64,000 bases of DNA from Ascoidea asiatica (GCA_001600695.1 BCKQ01000004.1:682001-746000), one strand, 5' to 3'. Numbered from the stretch's first letter, positions 1-12,387 are shown. The notes: a model not told the origin generated them from the letters alone. Translations and numbers: made by a program.

Positions 1-55
1 TTAATCTTAAATTTCTTATTGTTTGCTAAATTGATTTAAATTTTATATTTCATTG

Positions 56-910
56 NNNNNNNNNNNNNNNNNNNNNNNNNNNNNNNNNNNNNNNNNNNNN
101 NNNNNNNNNNNNNNNNNNNNNNNNNNNNNNNNNNNNNNNNNNNNNNNNNNNNNNNNNNNNNNNNNNNNNNNNNNNNNNNNNNNNNNNNNNNNNNNNNNNN
201 NNNNNNNNNNNNNNNNNNNNNNNNNNNNNNNNNNNNNNNNNNNNNNNNNNNNNNNNNNNNNNNNNNNNNNNNNNNNNNNNNNNNNNNNNNNNNNNNNNNN
301 NNNNNNNNNNNNNNNNNNNNNNNNNNNNNNNNNNNNNNNNNNNNNNNNNNNNNNNNNNNNNNNNNNNNNNNNNNNNNNNNNNNNNNNNNNNNNNNNNNNN
401 NNNNNNNNNNNNNNNNNNNNNNNNNNNNNNNNNNNNNNNNNNNNNNNNNNNNNNNNNNNNNNNNNNNNNNNNNNNNNNNNNNNNNNNNNNNNNNNNNNNN
501 NNNNNNNNNNNNNNNNNNNNNNNNNNNNNNNNNNNNNNNNNNNNNNNNNNNNNNNNNNNNNNNNNNNNNNNNNNNNNNNNNNNNNNNNNNNNNNNNNNNN
601 NNNNNNNNNNNNNNNNNNNNNNNNNNNNNNNNNNNNNNNNNNNNNNNNNNNNNNNNNNNNNNNNNNNNNNNNNNNNNNNNNNNNNNNNNNNNNNNNNNNN
701 NNNNNNNNNNNNNNNNNNNNNNNNNNNNNNNNNNNNNNNNNNNNNNNNNNNNNNNNNNNNNNNNNNNNNNNNNNNNNNNNNNNNNNNNNNNNNNNNNNNN
801 NNNNNNNNNNNNNNNNNNNNNNNNNNNNNNNNNNNNNNNNNNNNNNNNNNNNNNNNNNNNNNNNNNNNNNNNNNNNNNNNNNNNNNNNNNNNNNNNNNNN
901 NNNNNNNNNN
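56..910. other. Assembly gap (855 Ns)
   Basis: An unbroken run of N. The frame of the ORF that follows is open right up to the gap edge, so a gene may start inside it. Nothing can be said about the content. Three isolated Ns also occur in homopolymer-rich DNA at 14585, 14594 and 38281. Confidence 0.99.
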
Positions 911-1365
911 GTTTCATGAATTCACTTGGTCTATTTTTGGCTGTTGGGAGTAATACTTTTTCTATGTTTGGAAATTCTTGTTTTCAAAGTCTTCAATTAG
1001 GACTTGACCATTTACTTGAAAATATTAGTTTGAGCCTTGATTGTAACAATAAAATTGCTTCTCTACTTGAATCAATAGACAAAGCTAAAAATTTAATTAA
1101 AGAAGTTAGGGAAAATCGAAGTGGTGTAGAATACTTTTATTACTCTTATCATTGGACAATAGAGTTAGGTATGATTGCCATTTCAACAAATCATTATAAA
1201 TCAATAGTTCAATTAACTTCAGGGACTAAATTCAATTTTAAAAAAATTAAAGCGAAAACTTTTTTTTCGCATTCCAAAGGAAACACCATAAAAGATTTGG
1301 ATATAATTCTGAGAAAATATGTTAATGTTTCTAGTGAAATGCCAACTGAGTTACAAATTTTTTAA
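911..1365 (+). CDS. Gap-truncated hypothetical protein (C-terminal part)
   Basis: I do not recognise this protein. An ATG at 916 gives 149 residues, but the frame is already open at 911, the first base after the gap, so this is probably the C-terminal end of a longer gene. It lacks the Asn runs typical of the neighbours. It has a mid-region rich in charged helix formers (about residues 48-68) and an aromatic stretch (YFYYSYHW, about 74-81). There are no catalytic motifs I can name. The first kilobase after it is gene-free. It could be a true gene end or a repetitive family that caused the gap. Confidence 0.4.
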
Positions 1366-2535
1366 TAAAGATTATTTTCCAATAAGTACTACTAAATTTT
1401 TCCTAACAGAAAAATCAAAAGTTTAATTTGATTGAAACCTAATCTTGTTTACAAAGGCTGTGTTTTTTATATTTTATTTTGTTTAATATACATAATTTCT
1501 TCACTTTGTATAATCTTTTTGAAATTCATTGATTGTAAAGTTCTTAGAAGATCATAGTCTAGGATTTTTATATCATTAACGATGTGATTAGTATTACTTC
1601 ATTCGAAATTGAGCTAATTAGTCTACAAGTTGAATATCTTTCTTGAACAGGTACTATTATCTAATATGTATTTATACCAAGTGGATTGCACTTACATCAA
1701 TCACAAGACTTTTCAACTAATACATGAGAAGCATTTGTAGTGAAAAATAATCTGGCAAGCACAATAAACTGATACACTTAGTAGTAGATAGCCAATCGTT
1801 TTTCCACACATATAGTATAATTGAATTTCACTTTTCAACAACTGTTGAACAAAATATCATATATATCAATTACTGTTGAATTGATATTAGATCTACATTT
1901 AATAGCCTTTTAGATTTGATTAACTCTAAGAAATTGTTGAATTGAAATTATCTTTTTTATAATAAACCATTTTATTTTGAAGCATAAATTGTTGTATAGT
2001 GAGTGTGAATTTCATTAAAATATTGAGTCTAAACCAGATAAATCTAAGGCATTTACACTTTAAAGCGGATATTAATTGTTGTAACATTGAGATTATTGGT
2101 GTTGTTGGTTTGCTTTTTAAAAAGTGGGTGGTGGACTTTGTTTGAATTTCATGATATTTAGCGTCTCAGGTTAAATTAAAAAAGAACCATCCTGGGCTCG
2201 GAAATTTCTACAACGGATATTACAGTGGGAATATGAGCGCCACCTTAAATGGCTGATGCAAATGTAATTACGTGGCTAGTGGTGGATGGTTATGGTTTGT
2301 TAATGGGCGGTGCGCTTTTGAGGGAGGGCTCCTTCCTTGGCCAATAGAATCTGGGACTTTCATAATAGGCCTGTGTAAACTAATGAATAACTAAAAGAAG
2401 ATGCAACAGCTAAAGCTAGAAAGATCAAATATTTCTTGTCAATATTGTCAACAACAGCAGTAATATCAGTTAAATTTATCAAATTAAAAAGAACCTAGAA
2501 GCTTTTTTGGAAACTATAGTAGACAATTGTTAATA
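1366..2535 (+). promoter_or_regulatory. Intergenic; upstream region of NDUFB9 with a CCAAT box
   Basis: The first 700 bases are AT-rich and show nothing. From about 2130 to 2370 the sequence becomes clearly GC-richer (GGGCGGTGCGC, GGGAGGGCTCC). A CCAAT pentamer lies at 2341-2345, about 190 bases upstream of the NDUFB9 ATG. In yeasts CCAAT is bound by the Hap2/3/4/5 complex, which controls many respiratory genes, so the site fits the downstream complex I gene. That link is inference. Confidence 0.5.
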
Positions 2536-2949
2536 ATGGTTAATCCAGTTACTTTACCTTTTACAGAAACTAATACTAAGTTGGTATCTTCTTTATATCG
2601 TAGATCATTAAGGTTATCGTTATATTGGGTTAATAGAAGAGATTTATACAGAGCTCAGGCTGTTGAAATAAGAAGAAAATTTGATATTAACAAAAACGTT
2701 GCTGATCCAAAAGAGCTACAAGTAAGTAAATTTTGTTCCATGAGCTTTGTTTACCATAAATTTTTTGAAAACTAACACTTTTTTTTTTTTTTTTTTTGTT
2801 TCAATTAGAAAATTATAGCAGATGCCGAAAAAACATTATATCATTACAGACATCCAGATCCAATTATTCCTCCATGTAGACCAGGTGGTGTAAAATATGA
2901 AAGAAATATTCCTCCAAGTATGGATACCCCAATGCCTGGCGATTATTAA
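2536..2949 (+). CDS. NDUFB9: NADH:ubiquinone oxidoreductase B22-like subunit (NDUFB9 family, LYR protein), spliced
   Basis: Accessory subunit of respiratory complex I in the mitochondrial inner membrane. Exon 1 is 2536-2721 and exon 2 is 2809-2949, together encoding 108 residues. The intron (2722-2808) has a GTAAGT donor, an ACTAAC branch site at 2771-2776 and a TAG acceptor after a T run; joining is in phase. The LYR motif lies at residues 20-22 (SSLYRRSLRL), followed by the family-typical segments YRAQAVEIRRKFD and, in exon 2, YHYRHPDP and PPCRPGGVKYERN. I chose ATG 2536 over the in-frame TTG at 2527. Its presence means the organism retains complex I, unlike Saccharomyces. Confidence 0.9.
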
Positions 2950-3259
2950 ATCAATTTAAAACTAATTTGAACAAGTAATGATTTTATGGAAAATAATTTT
3001 AAATCAGATTTAATTGTACTATTTATTATTCTTACTTTTTTTGGCTTCAATTTCGATAAAGCAATTTTATAAAAAAAAATTGATCTAGAAATGGATCAAA
3101 TCTTTAAATATACACAATTTTTTTACATTTTAACATTTTTACACTTTTACAGTTTCAAAGTTTTATATTTTGAATCTTTATCAAAAAAATGAAATGAAAT
3201 GAAATAAAATTAATAAAATATAAAATAAAAGTCAATATTCTTTTTTCTGTTTTAATTAA
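2950..3259. other. Convergent intergenic region, nothing seen
   Basis: 310 AT-rich bases between the converging 3' ends of NDUFB9 and CRT10. Only A/T homopolymers and a short GAAAT repeat (about 3188-3205) are visible; presumably the two 3' UTRs. Confidence 0.8.
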
Positions 3260-6200
3260 CTAAACTATAAAAGAATCTAATCCCAATTCATCATTATTAT
3301 CGTATATCTCATATGTTAAAGTTGACCCATTGATGAAACTCACATATATAAAAAATTTATCAAGATTAAGACTAGAACAATCACTGATTCTATCCACGCA
3401 TTTTCGTACTGCTAACCCAGAAATTGATTTATGACCACGACCATTCATTGAAGTTTTATAGATATTTGGAAAAATTAATTCTTGTCTAAATGCATATAAT
3501 CCTCTAAATGTTGTTAATCTAAATACTGATATTACTCCAGATTGGGATGCGATTACAATAGCTGAAAGTTCTGGTATTAATACAGAAAATGAAATTCTGT
3601 TCAAAAATTTCATTTCAGTCATTCTTGTTTCGTGTTCACCATTAAATGCATTCAATAAAACATTATTACCACCACTTTTAAATGAAAAAATATTACCAGA
3701 TGCTGCGTTACAAATTAATCCATTGGGATTAAATAAACCTATTCTTTTCTTTGTTGTGACCATTAAAACTTGATTCGAAACATTGTCTTTTGTATCGCAA
3801 GTTGAATCCCAGTAAAATTTCCCATTTAGACTTTTATAACATTTTCTCTTACCTCTTTGGTTAAATAAATAAAATCTATCATAAAATTTTTTATATCTTC
3901 TAATTGTGTCATGTACACTTATAACACTTGAAATGAATAAATTTTCATTGAATTTTTTATAATTTGAATCTCTTCTGAATGTATTTGAACTTAAACGATC
4001 AGATAGAAACTCACTATTACTGTTTGTTTCAAGTTCAGTTTCCGAAAAAGAATTTAAACTTGAATTTTCAATATTATTGGATCTGATTAATTGGATAATT
4101 TCGTTTAAATGACTAGACCTAGTTCTAGGAAACTCGCTCATTAGAGATATTAATGAATTTTTCATTGTCGGTATCGAAAAAAATTGAAAGTATTTAGCTA
4201 ACCCCAAGTCATCAGAGAGAATTGGATCACTTTCTCCATCAAGAACTTCACTCTCATTTAATATGGAGCTTAGTTTTTCAGTTTGATTTATACTTATGTC
4301 ACCAGTTAAAGAATTTAAAGAATTAACTGTTTTAAAGTGCTTTTTATCTATAGAATTCACTGTCCAACCATCCTCACTAATAACTTGCCTAAAAATAACC
4401 ATGGCTTTTTTAAATACAACCCTTGTAAATTTTAGTTTAGAAAGGCGCTTTAAATTATGAAGTTCTGCAAAAATATCATGTTCTGAAATGAATTCTTTAG
4501 ATTCTGTAAGCTCTAAGTCTTCGCTTTTAGTATCAGAGTCGGAAGTCAAACTATAATCAACGCTTTCTATAACTGAAGATTGATCTGGCGTTAAGCTGGT
4601 AGAAGCAGTTGAAAAATTATAGGTTTCTTCATCATCATCTATGTGAATTTTATTAAAAAGACAAAACCTGCTCACATCAAATATTGTGGGCATGGAAGGG
4701 CCTAGGATCTTTTCCATATTAAACTCAATAACCACAATTTCTCCAAGAATATCGGTAGCAGAAACCTGTACTTTAAGATTAAGTTCGGAAGTAACATGGG
4801 AAACTTTGGAAGTCTTTTCACCAGTATCAAAACTTGTACCAAAAAAAACATTTTCATTGAAGTCCACTTCTCTCTCAGAAAATTCTTCATCTTCATCCTC
4901 ATTAGCCTTTATGAAAGTAACAGATGGGATGTTACTTGAAAGTGGATTAGTCGTACATGAATAAAATGTCGCTTCTCTATGCTCTGATGCCAAATAAAAC
5001 AATGTCACACACTTGCTATTATCACTAGCAACAATCATATTATATTTATTATAAAAATCCACACCCCAAGCTGATTTATCTACCCTTAGTTGAAAATTAG
5101 GATTTATGTAAAAGCATTTAGACAAATCACCAGGCCCTGAAGGATTATCAAAAAATTCCCAGTTGATAGTTTGTTGATTACTTGGTGTGCTATTTATTTT
5201 AAGGGAGTTTAAATTTTTTTTATCTGTACTTTTCACAATGAAAGAATTGGCTTTTTCAAGTAAAACATCAGTAAACCATACTAAAATTCTCCCATCATCT
5301 AAGGTAGCTGCTAAAACTTCTCTATTCAAAAAAGTAGATACTTTCATATAATTTATACTATAAGGAAAGGTATGTACAGTGGAAGCTTGTACATCTCTTT
5401 GAATATCTTCATGTGTTCTTCTCTCTGTAGGAGCTGTATTAAATCTCAATAATGGGTGATCATAAGGTAAGCCAGTGACTTCATCCATTCCTAAAATAAA
5501 TATCCAGGAGCGTATTGCATAAAACATTATGCTAGAGTATCTATTAGAGCATACTAGACAATTATTTTTACCTGGTATACTCCTGTAATTATGTTCACCA
5601 TCAAACGTAAAGTCTTCTTGTTGTTCATTACCCAAAGGACCATTATTGAATCTATTTCCCGTAAGATCATTAAATGCTTCATTTCTCGCTCTTTGTAAAT
5701 TATCATCATTAATATAACGATTGAAAGTTTCAATATTATCTCTGTTATTTCCAGTATTTATATTGATAATATTTAAAGAATTTGAGTTTCTGTTTCTTGA
5801 TCTTCTATCATTATAATTTTCATAATTATTTGAGTTAACCATATAATCATCGAATTTAAAGTTAATTTTTTTAGGACCAATAAATTTTAAATTTAAAGCT
5901 GAATTATTTTTACCTTTAAATTTTGAACCAGGTTGATAATTTACAGCAAACTGTGATAATGAAGAAATTTCATTAAATGAATTTAAATTAGATATATCAA
6001 TACCGTTTAAAAAATCTTTATCATTTAAGTGATAAAAATTATAAATATTAGAATAATTATATTTTAAATTTGCATCTATTGGATTAATTGGATATTGATT
6101 AATTTGATTAAACTTATCATAATTAAATTCTTTTGAAGTCTGATAATTTGAAGATTTTGTAGGTATTAAATGTTGATATTCAAAATATTTATCATCAGGA

Positions 6201-6624
6201 AAGATGTACTTTAAACATTTATTCTTAAAAAAAATGTCATCAGAAATTTTAGTTTCATCATTGATAGTATCAATTGATTTAGAATAAAACTCATCTTCAT
6301 CTTTAAGAGATTCTTGAATAAAATAATGATTAGGAAGAGGTGGAGGTCGTCTACGTATTGGACGTGGATTTGCAAACAAATTCATAAGATGAGCATGTGT
6401 TCGATTTTCTAACTCTATAGTATTTACATTTGAACCTGAAGTATTGAGAGAATATGGAAAAATTAAGTCGTTTGCAGGTTGTGTTTCAAGATTTTGTAGT
6501 ATTTCATCAGTAGTATTGGAATCTTGGATTCTGGGTATTTGAATTTCATTAATATTATCATTTAAAGTATTATCTGGATTATCAATATTAGTTTCACTGT
6601 TATTATGATTGTTGATGTCATTGC

Positions 6625-6705
<81 letters not shown>

Positions 6706-7888
6706 CAGCTGCTTCAGGCATTTCACCTTCCTGACGAATATTCACAATTGGAGGCATATTCATAAATTGAGTAATATGATCAATATTGTTATTATTGTTG
6801 TTATTATCAATGATATTATTATCTAAATTTTCATTATTATCATTAACAGTATCAGTATTATTAATTGTCTCATCAGTATTTGTTATATTATCATTAATAG
6901 AATCAATAATATTGTTATCATTGACTTGAATATTATTTTCATGATTATTATTATTAGTATTAATTAGATTATCATTATTACTGGTACTATTAAGAATATC
7001 ATTGTTGAAATCATTGTTTTCACTATCATTTAGATTATCAGTATTATTACTGATATCAAGGCTATCTTCGGGGTCATGTTCTGGATCAGATTCGATTTCA
7101 ATATCTTCAGAGTCTTCTTCTTGTTCTTCTAATTCTATATCAATATTATTGCTTTGATCGTCAATTTCAAGGTCATCATTTCTGGAAATATCAAGATTGG
7201 AGTGACTATTTTCATTACTACTTTCAATATTATTGTCATTTTGATTGTCATTTTGATTACTATTCTCGTTATTATTTTGGTTATTTTCTGATGAAATATT
7301 TGTTCTTAAAACTGGTTGAAAATCTGATTCTCTAGCAAGTCCAAACTGATCCAGTGGGATTCTAGGTAAACGTCTTAAACGACTAATATATGGATGATTG
7401 TTATCATTGTTGTTATCAACGGAGTTTGAATTACTTGAATTATTTGAATTTACATTATTAGAATTCACATTATTGGAGTTTCTATTATTTAAGTTTCTAT
7501 TATTTAAATTTCTAATATTGAAGTTTCTATTAGGGTTAATATTACTAGGGTTAATATTATTTATTACATTTCTATTATTCAAATTGAGTGGATTATGATT
7601 TATATTATTATTATCAAGAAAGCTTTCAAACCTACTTGGAGAATTATCTCCATTTTTATATTTAGGAGTTTTTATATGTACAACCCCAGGTTCATTTGCT
7701 CTTATATCAAGTTTTTTAACTTTAACTAATTTTAAATATAAATCGAATTTTGATTGATGATTAATATCTTGTTTTTGAAATTTCAATATAGTAGAATGTG
7801 AATAATCTTTTGAACCAAACTTAACTTTTTGATTAATTTTATCATTTTGATTCATTAAAAAATCATGATTATTTGAAGTAGAATTCAT
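3260..7888 (-). CDS. CRT10: CRT10-like protein (WD-repeat-like, regulator of ribonucleotide reductase genes)
   Basis: A 1542-residue protein. The N-terminal half (about 80-520) is low-complexity and very Asn-rich with acidic patches. The C-terminal half, from about 770, is the conserved part: a beta-propeller-like region with segments matching my memory of fungal CRT10, such as FPYSINYMKV, LAATLDDGRILVWF, WGVDFYNKYNMIVASDNS and VTLFYLASE. In S. cerevisiae Crt10 affects RNR gene transcription and is linked to the Rtt101 ubiquitin ligase; any role here is by homology. It is longer than I would expect for the family, mainly because of the Asn-rich insertions. It converges with NDUFB9 and lies upstream of FCF1 on the same strand. 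Confidence 0.72.
6625..6705 (-). repeat. Pure ATT/AAT trinucleotide tract coding for poly-Asn in CRT10
   Basis: 81 bases of uninterrupted trinucleotide repeat, read as AAT on the coding strand (a run of about 27 Asn). There are no synonymous AAC interruptions, which points to recent slippage. Length polymorphism between strains is likely. Confidence 0.95.
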
Positions 7889-8405
7889 TTCCCTTTAATT
7901 GGAATTAAATAATATGGATTTATCTCATTAAATTTAAGATATTTAAGATATTTAAGAAATTGAATAAATCAATGAAATTATTTGAATTATTGGGATTATT
8001 GGGATTATTGGGATTAAATTGTTTAGAAATAAAATATATTATTAATATATTCATTTAAACTTCTCCTAATTTAAACTTCTTATAAATCTTTTATCTATCA
8101 GCAAAGAAACCACCCATGTTTTAAAGATAGACCAAGCAATAATAAATCCTAAAAAAGGACCCACATCTATGGTACGATAATTTAAAGGGTGTGATAAAAT
8201 CCGACTTAGTTCCGACTTAGTTTCGGTCAAGTTTCATTCCTGTTTAGGTATTTTCCGGGTTCGTTTTCATTTATACACCAAATTCATCTCGTTTAAATTC
8301 AAATTCAACAGAAAAGTAACTATTTATTAGAAATAGATAAATTATTAATACAATGAAATAAGTTTAGATTAAAATTATTAAGAAACTAAGTGAAATATAT
8401 TTTAA
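7889..8405. promoter_or_regulatory. CRT10 upstream / FCF1 3' region with an 11-bp direct repeat
   Basis: Near CRT10 a GGGATTATT-type 9-bp repeat occurs about three times (7989-8016). Further upstream, a GC-richer patch at about 8170-8270 holds two adjacent perfect copies of TCCGACTTAGT (8200-8210 and 8211-8221) followed by TTTCGG. This is a plausible upstream activating element for CRT10, about 310-330 bases from its ATG. Confidence 0.5.
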
Positions 8406-9071
8406 TTAAAATGCATCAGGTAATCTTTCAATTTCATATTTTCTAGCTCCTACTGACATTAATGGAATACCAGGTACTTTTCTTATTCTTCTTTTTAAAT
8501 CAGCATCATTTGTTGCAACAATATAACATTTATGTTGAATAACTCTAGAAACTAAACAATCATCAGCATAAGTACCTCTATGAGAACATGTTAATCTTTT
8601 TATTCTTGGATCTTTGGCTAATCTTAAAGCAATTCTAAATTTTGGACCTAATTTTTCTAATTCTGCCATTACACAATCCGTTATTAATGGTATACATTTT
8701 GCATATAAACAATCCATCATACCTCTAACAATATCAACTTTTTTTTGTATACTAAAATTTATGAAATTTGTATCAACTAATACTTGGTATGGTGGTTTTA
8801 TAGATTGATTAAATTGAAAAAAAAGTGCAGAAGAAACTTGAGGAATCTCTCTAATTAATTCAGGATCTTTCTTCTTTATTATAGAATTATTATTTTTATT
8901 ATCTTCCTTGCTCTTACTATAAAAATATTCTGTTAGTAATTTGTTAGCGTATATATGAAGAGTGAAAACAAACAGTCATTAGTCCTTAAACAATACTTAC
9001 ATTCTTGGATCTTTTGAACTAATTGTTCTTTTAACTTGAGCAAATTTTCTTGTCTTTTTAGCTTTTCCCAT
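8406..9071 (-). CDS. FCF1: FCF1, PIN-domain rRNA-processing protein of the SSU processome, spliced
   Basis: Nucleolar protein needed for early pre-18S rRNA cleavages. Exon 1 is 9001-9071 (start MGKAKKTRKFAQVKRTI); exon 2 is 8406-8916; together 193 residues against 189 in S. cerevisiae. The intron (8917-9000, 84 nt) has a GTAAGT donor, TACTAAC branch site and TAG acceptor, and the phase works. The match to Fcf1 is nearly continuous: DPELIREIPQVSSALFF, PPYQVLVDTNFINFS (PIN-domain acidic residue), KKVDIVRGMMDCL, GTYADDCLV and VATNDADLKRRIRK. The gene is divergent from CCA1 across a 703-base shared promoter region. Confidence 0.95.
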
Positions 9072-9774
9072 TATTATAAAAATATATGCAAAATATATAC
9101 ACTACTGTATGTCTATTTCAGTGGTAGTTGTTGAAATGTGAGGATAATAATCACCAGTAGTTATTTAGTACTCTTTATAAAATTATATTGTATATTCAAC
9201 AACAATTTTTCAGGAGTAATAACTTTATTAAAAAACATGAAGTTGAAGTTGAACCAGAAGCAAAAACACCACCGGAAATCATGAAAATAATTTCAAAGCT
9301 TAAAATAAATTTTTATAACTACCGTAAGACCCACAGCAGTGGTTTTAAAAGCAATAATCAAAATAAATAAATAAATAAATAAAATAACGCCCATCGCAAG
9401 ACTCGAGCGGGAACTTCAAATCCATAACTCAGTCTCAATCCGCCCCATGGATATACTAATCCGTGTAACTAACTCCGTGGCACATAACAACGTGACAGGG
9501 TAACTTTTAACTGTTCAATTTATTTCTTGCAGTTTGGAAAGTTTTAGGTTTTGAATCATTGTTGAGTGAGTGAGGAAGTATTTTGGTGTACTTTTACCTG
9601 TAATTGATCAATCACTTCACTCATTAACTCTAAAGAGGTGATAAATTGTTAATGATTCACAATTATTATCAATGAACTAATGTAATAAATCATTCTATTC
9701 AACTTTAATAATAAAACCAAATTGAGTGAAGTTATATTCCTTTGAAAATCTCTTTCAAAAATTTATAATCATTT
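9072..9774. promoter_or_regulatory. Divergent promoter region FCF1/CCA1 with GC-rich island
   Basis: The island at about 9385-9560 is GC-rich against AT-rich flanks and contains TAACTCCG (9470-9477), CAATCCGCCCC and CGAGCGGG. A 60-codon ORF at 9188-9370 has no recognisable features and I do not call it. TAACTCCG recurs in other islands of this window (17243-17250, 32991-32998, 33026-33033). Confidence 0.45.
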
Positions 9775-11451
9775 ATGAATTTCCGTTCTTTAAGAAATAA
9801 AAGATTACAATTGAATTCAATTTATTCTTCAATTAAAAAAGATAAAATTTTTTTAAATAAAAGATTTATAATGACTCAAAGAAAATTACATCCAATAAAA
9901 TTAACAAAAGTTGAAAATGATATTGCAACTGTTATAAATGATTATTGTGATGAATATAATCAATTGAATTCAATTGAAAATTTAAATGATCAATTAGTTG
10001 CTAGAATTACTGGTGGTTGGGTAAGAGATAAATTATTAGGTTTAAATTCAAATGATTTAGATATTGCTTTAAATTTAATGACTGGACAAGATTTTGCAAA
10101 TAATTTAAATCAATTTTTAATTAAAAATTTTAATAAATATAAAATTCCAATACATTCAATTCATAAAATTGAAAAAAATCCATTAAAATCAAAACATTTA
10201 GAAACTGCAACAACAAAATTGTTTAATCAAGATATAGATTTTGTAAATTTAAGAAGTGAAGAATATACAATTGATTCAAGAATTCCAATAATAAAATTTG
10301 GTACTCCAATTCAAGATGCTTTAAGAAGAGATGCAACTTTAAATGCTTTATTTTATAATTTAAAAACAAAAATTGTTGAAGATTTTACAAATAATGGTTT
10401 AAATGATTTAAAAAATGGTATTTTAAAAACTCCTTTAGATCCTTTAAAAACTTTTTTAGATGATCCTTTAAGAATTTTAAGATTAATAAGATTTTCAAGT
10501 AGATTTAATTTTAAAATTGATGAAAATGTTTTAAATTCAATGAAAAATATTGAAACAAATTTAATGTTAAAAAAAAAAATTTCAAGAGAAAGAATTGGTG
10601 TTGAAATTCAAAAAATTTTAATTTCAAAAAATCAAATTAATGCAATAAATATTATAATTCAAAATAATTTATTTAATTCTATATTTTCTTTAGGTTCAAA
10701 TGAAGATAATTTATTTATTTATAATAAACTTTTATTACCTCAGTTGAATCAATTATATAAAGATACAATATCAAATTTAAAAAAAACTTTATCAATAATA
10801 TCAAATTATCAAGATCATCACTTAAGTTTAAATTCAAATTCAAATATAATTGAAGATGAAATTAAAAAAATTTTCTTAAAAAATGAAAAAAATGAAAATT
10901 ATGATAATTTTAAAAAATATTTTTATTTATTTATACTTTTAAAAGATTTTGGTCAATTAGAATTTATTACAAATCCTAAAAAACAATTTTCAAATGAATA
11001 TATAGTTTCTTTAATAATTAAAGAAGGTTTAAAATTAAGTAAATTAGATGCTGAAATTACAATGAAATTAGTTATATTTCAAAATAAATTACTTTCTTTA
11101 CTTCTTAAATTTAATACAAATAAAGAAAATTTAAAACGTTCTGAAATTGGTTTATTTATTAAAGAATTTGGTGAATATTGGAAATTAATATTTTATTTTA
11201 ATTATATTTTATTAGAAGAAAAAAGAAATGAAATAATTAAATTCTTTAATTATATTTTTGAAATAAATTTACAAAATTCTTATAATGAAAAACTTTTATT
11301 AAATGGTAAAGAATTACAAAAAGCTTTAAATAAAAAACCAGGAAAATGGTTAAAAGAAGTAAATGATTCTTTAATTATTTGGCAATTTAATAATCCTGAA
11401 AAATCCAAAGAGGATTGTATTGAATTTGTTAAATCTTTAAAAATTATATAA
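9775..11451 (+). CDS. CCA1: CCA-adding tRNA nucleotidyltransferase
   Basis: Adds and repairs the 3'-terminal CCA of tRNAs in nucleus/cytosol and mitochondria. 558 residues, class II polymerase-beta-like fold. Visible are the nucleotide-binding GG motif (GGWVRDKLLG, residues 80-89), the catalytic DLD (94-96), RRDATLNALFYN (about 190) and the DDPLRILRLIRFSSRF segment (about 225-240). There are two in-frame starts: residue 1, giving a basic Ser/Asn/Arg-rich leader that resembles a mitochondrial presequence, and Met33 (9871, MTQRKLHP), just ahead of the conserved body. S. cerevisiae CCA1 uses alternative starts for dual targeting, so the same is likely here. No intron needed. Confidence 0.95.
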   Translation: MNFRSLRNKRLQLNSIYSSIKKDKIFLNKRFIMTQRKLHPIKLTKVENDIATVINDYCDEYNQLNSIENLNDQLVARITGGWVRDKLLGLNSNDLDIALNLMTGQDFANNLNQFLIKNFNKYKIPIHSIHKIEKNPLKSKHLETATTKLFNQDIDFVNLRSEEYTIDSRIPIIKFGTPIQDALRRDATLNALFYNLKTKIVEDFTNNGLNDLKNGILKTPLDPLKTFLDDPLRILRLIRFSSRFNFKIDENVLNSMKNIETNLMLKKKISRERIGVEIQKILISKNQINAINIIIQNNLFNSIFSLGSNEDNLFIYNKLLLPQLNQLYKDTISNLKKTLSIISNYQDHHLSLNSNSNIIEDEIKKIFLKNEKNENYDNFKKYFYLFILLKDFGQLEFITNPKKQFSNEYIVSLIIKEGLKLSKLDAEITMKLVIFQNKLLSLLLKFNTNKENLKRSEIGLFIKEFGEYWKLIFYFNYILLEEKRNEIIKFFNYIFEINLQNSYNEKLLLNGKELQKALNKKPGKWLKEVNDSLIIWQFNNPEKSKEDCIEFVKSLKII

Positions 11452-12387
11452 TAAATGATAAAATTTTTAATATATTATTACCAAATACAATACTTGTAGA
11501 AGAATTATTTCTAACGAACTTGACATCTCATATCAACTACGACTTTGTATAAATACACATTTCTGTTTGACAAAAAAAATGGTTTTAAAATCTGTTGACT
11601 ATTCATTGCAAGTCTCAAATATTTCCATATTAAAACTTTCTTTCTTCACCTAATTCACACATTGTTAAAAATATATATGAGAAAATATGATTTTTGATAA
11701 TTCTGATTGAGTTCATTAACTTTCTAGATTAAACTGTAATGGTAACTGGTTCTGAAAGTTTGGATAGTGTATCTGCAATTTTGATAATCAAATAGATCAG
11801 TTTATTCCCTATTCAAGTTTTTTGATGAGGTTCTGCCTTTTCTTATTCAGATTATCTTACCCATTATTGTCTTCATTTTTTATTTAATTGATGGAAAAAT
11901 TTTAAAAACTGCTAGCTTTAATATCCTTATAAAATCTATAACCATTTTGTAATTCTATTTGTATTTGCTGTTTTGATTTGGGTTACAATTGTTAATTGAA
12001 ATTTCACTGAGTCTCTTAATCTTGATGTATGTATCAAAAAGTATTGAATATCTCATTATCATTCATTTAACTAATCCAATTCAGATTGAAAAATCAATTT
12101 TAGGTAAGTTACTCTAAATTTATCACAAAAAGAATAGAAATAATTCAAGCATCCTATTTAAGTTTTATATTCAATAAATTATTTGTTGACATTTACAAAA
12201 TTGAAGAGTATTTTCAATAAAATTAAAATATATTATTTTATTATATAACAACAAAAAAAAAAGAAAGTTAAATTAATTGTCAAAATTTTAAATATATAAA
12301 GAAAGAATATAAAAATCATATAATAAGAACACCAACCTTAACTGAGAAATAAAAAACCTACAATCATAAAACATAAACTAAACTATT
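11452..12387. other. Intergenic, nothing recognised
   Basis: 936 AT-rich bases between CCA1 and a small minus-strand ORF. I see no coding pattern, tRNA box or repeat beyond A/T runs. Confidence 0.7.

Noticed and set aside
36-919. Apparent ORFs of about 290 codons on both strands
   Set aside because: They consist of translated Ns from the assembly gap.
9188-9370. 60-codon plus-strand ORF between FCF1 and CCA1
   Set aside because: No protein-like pattern; lies in a divergent promoter and ends in an ATAA repeat.
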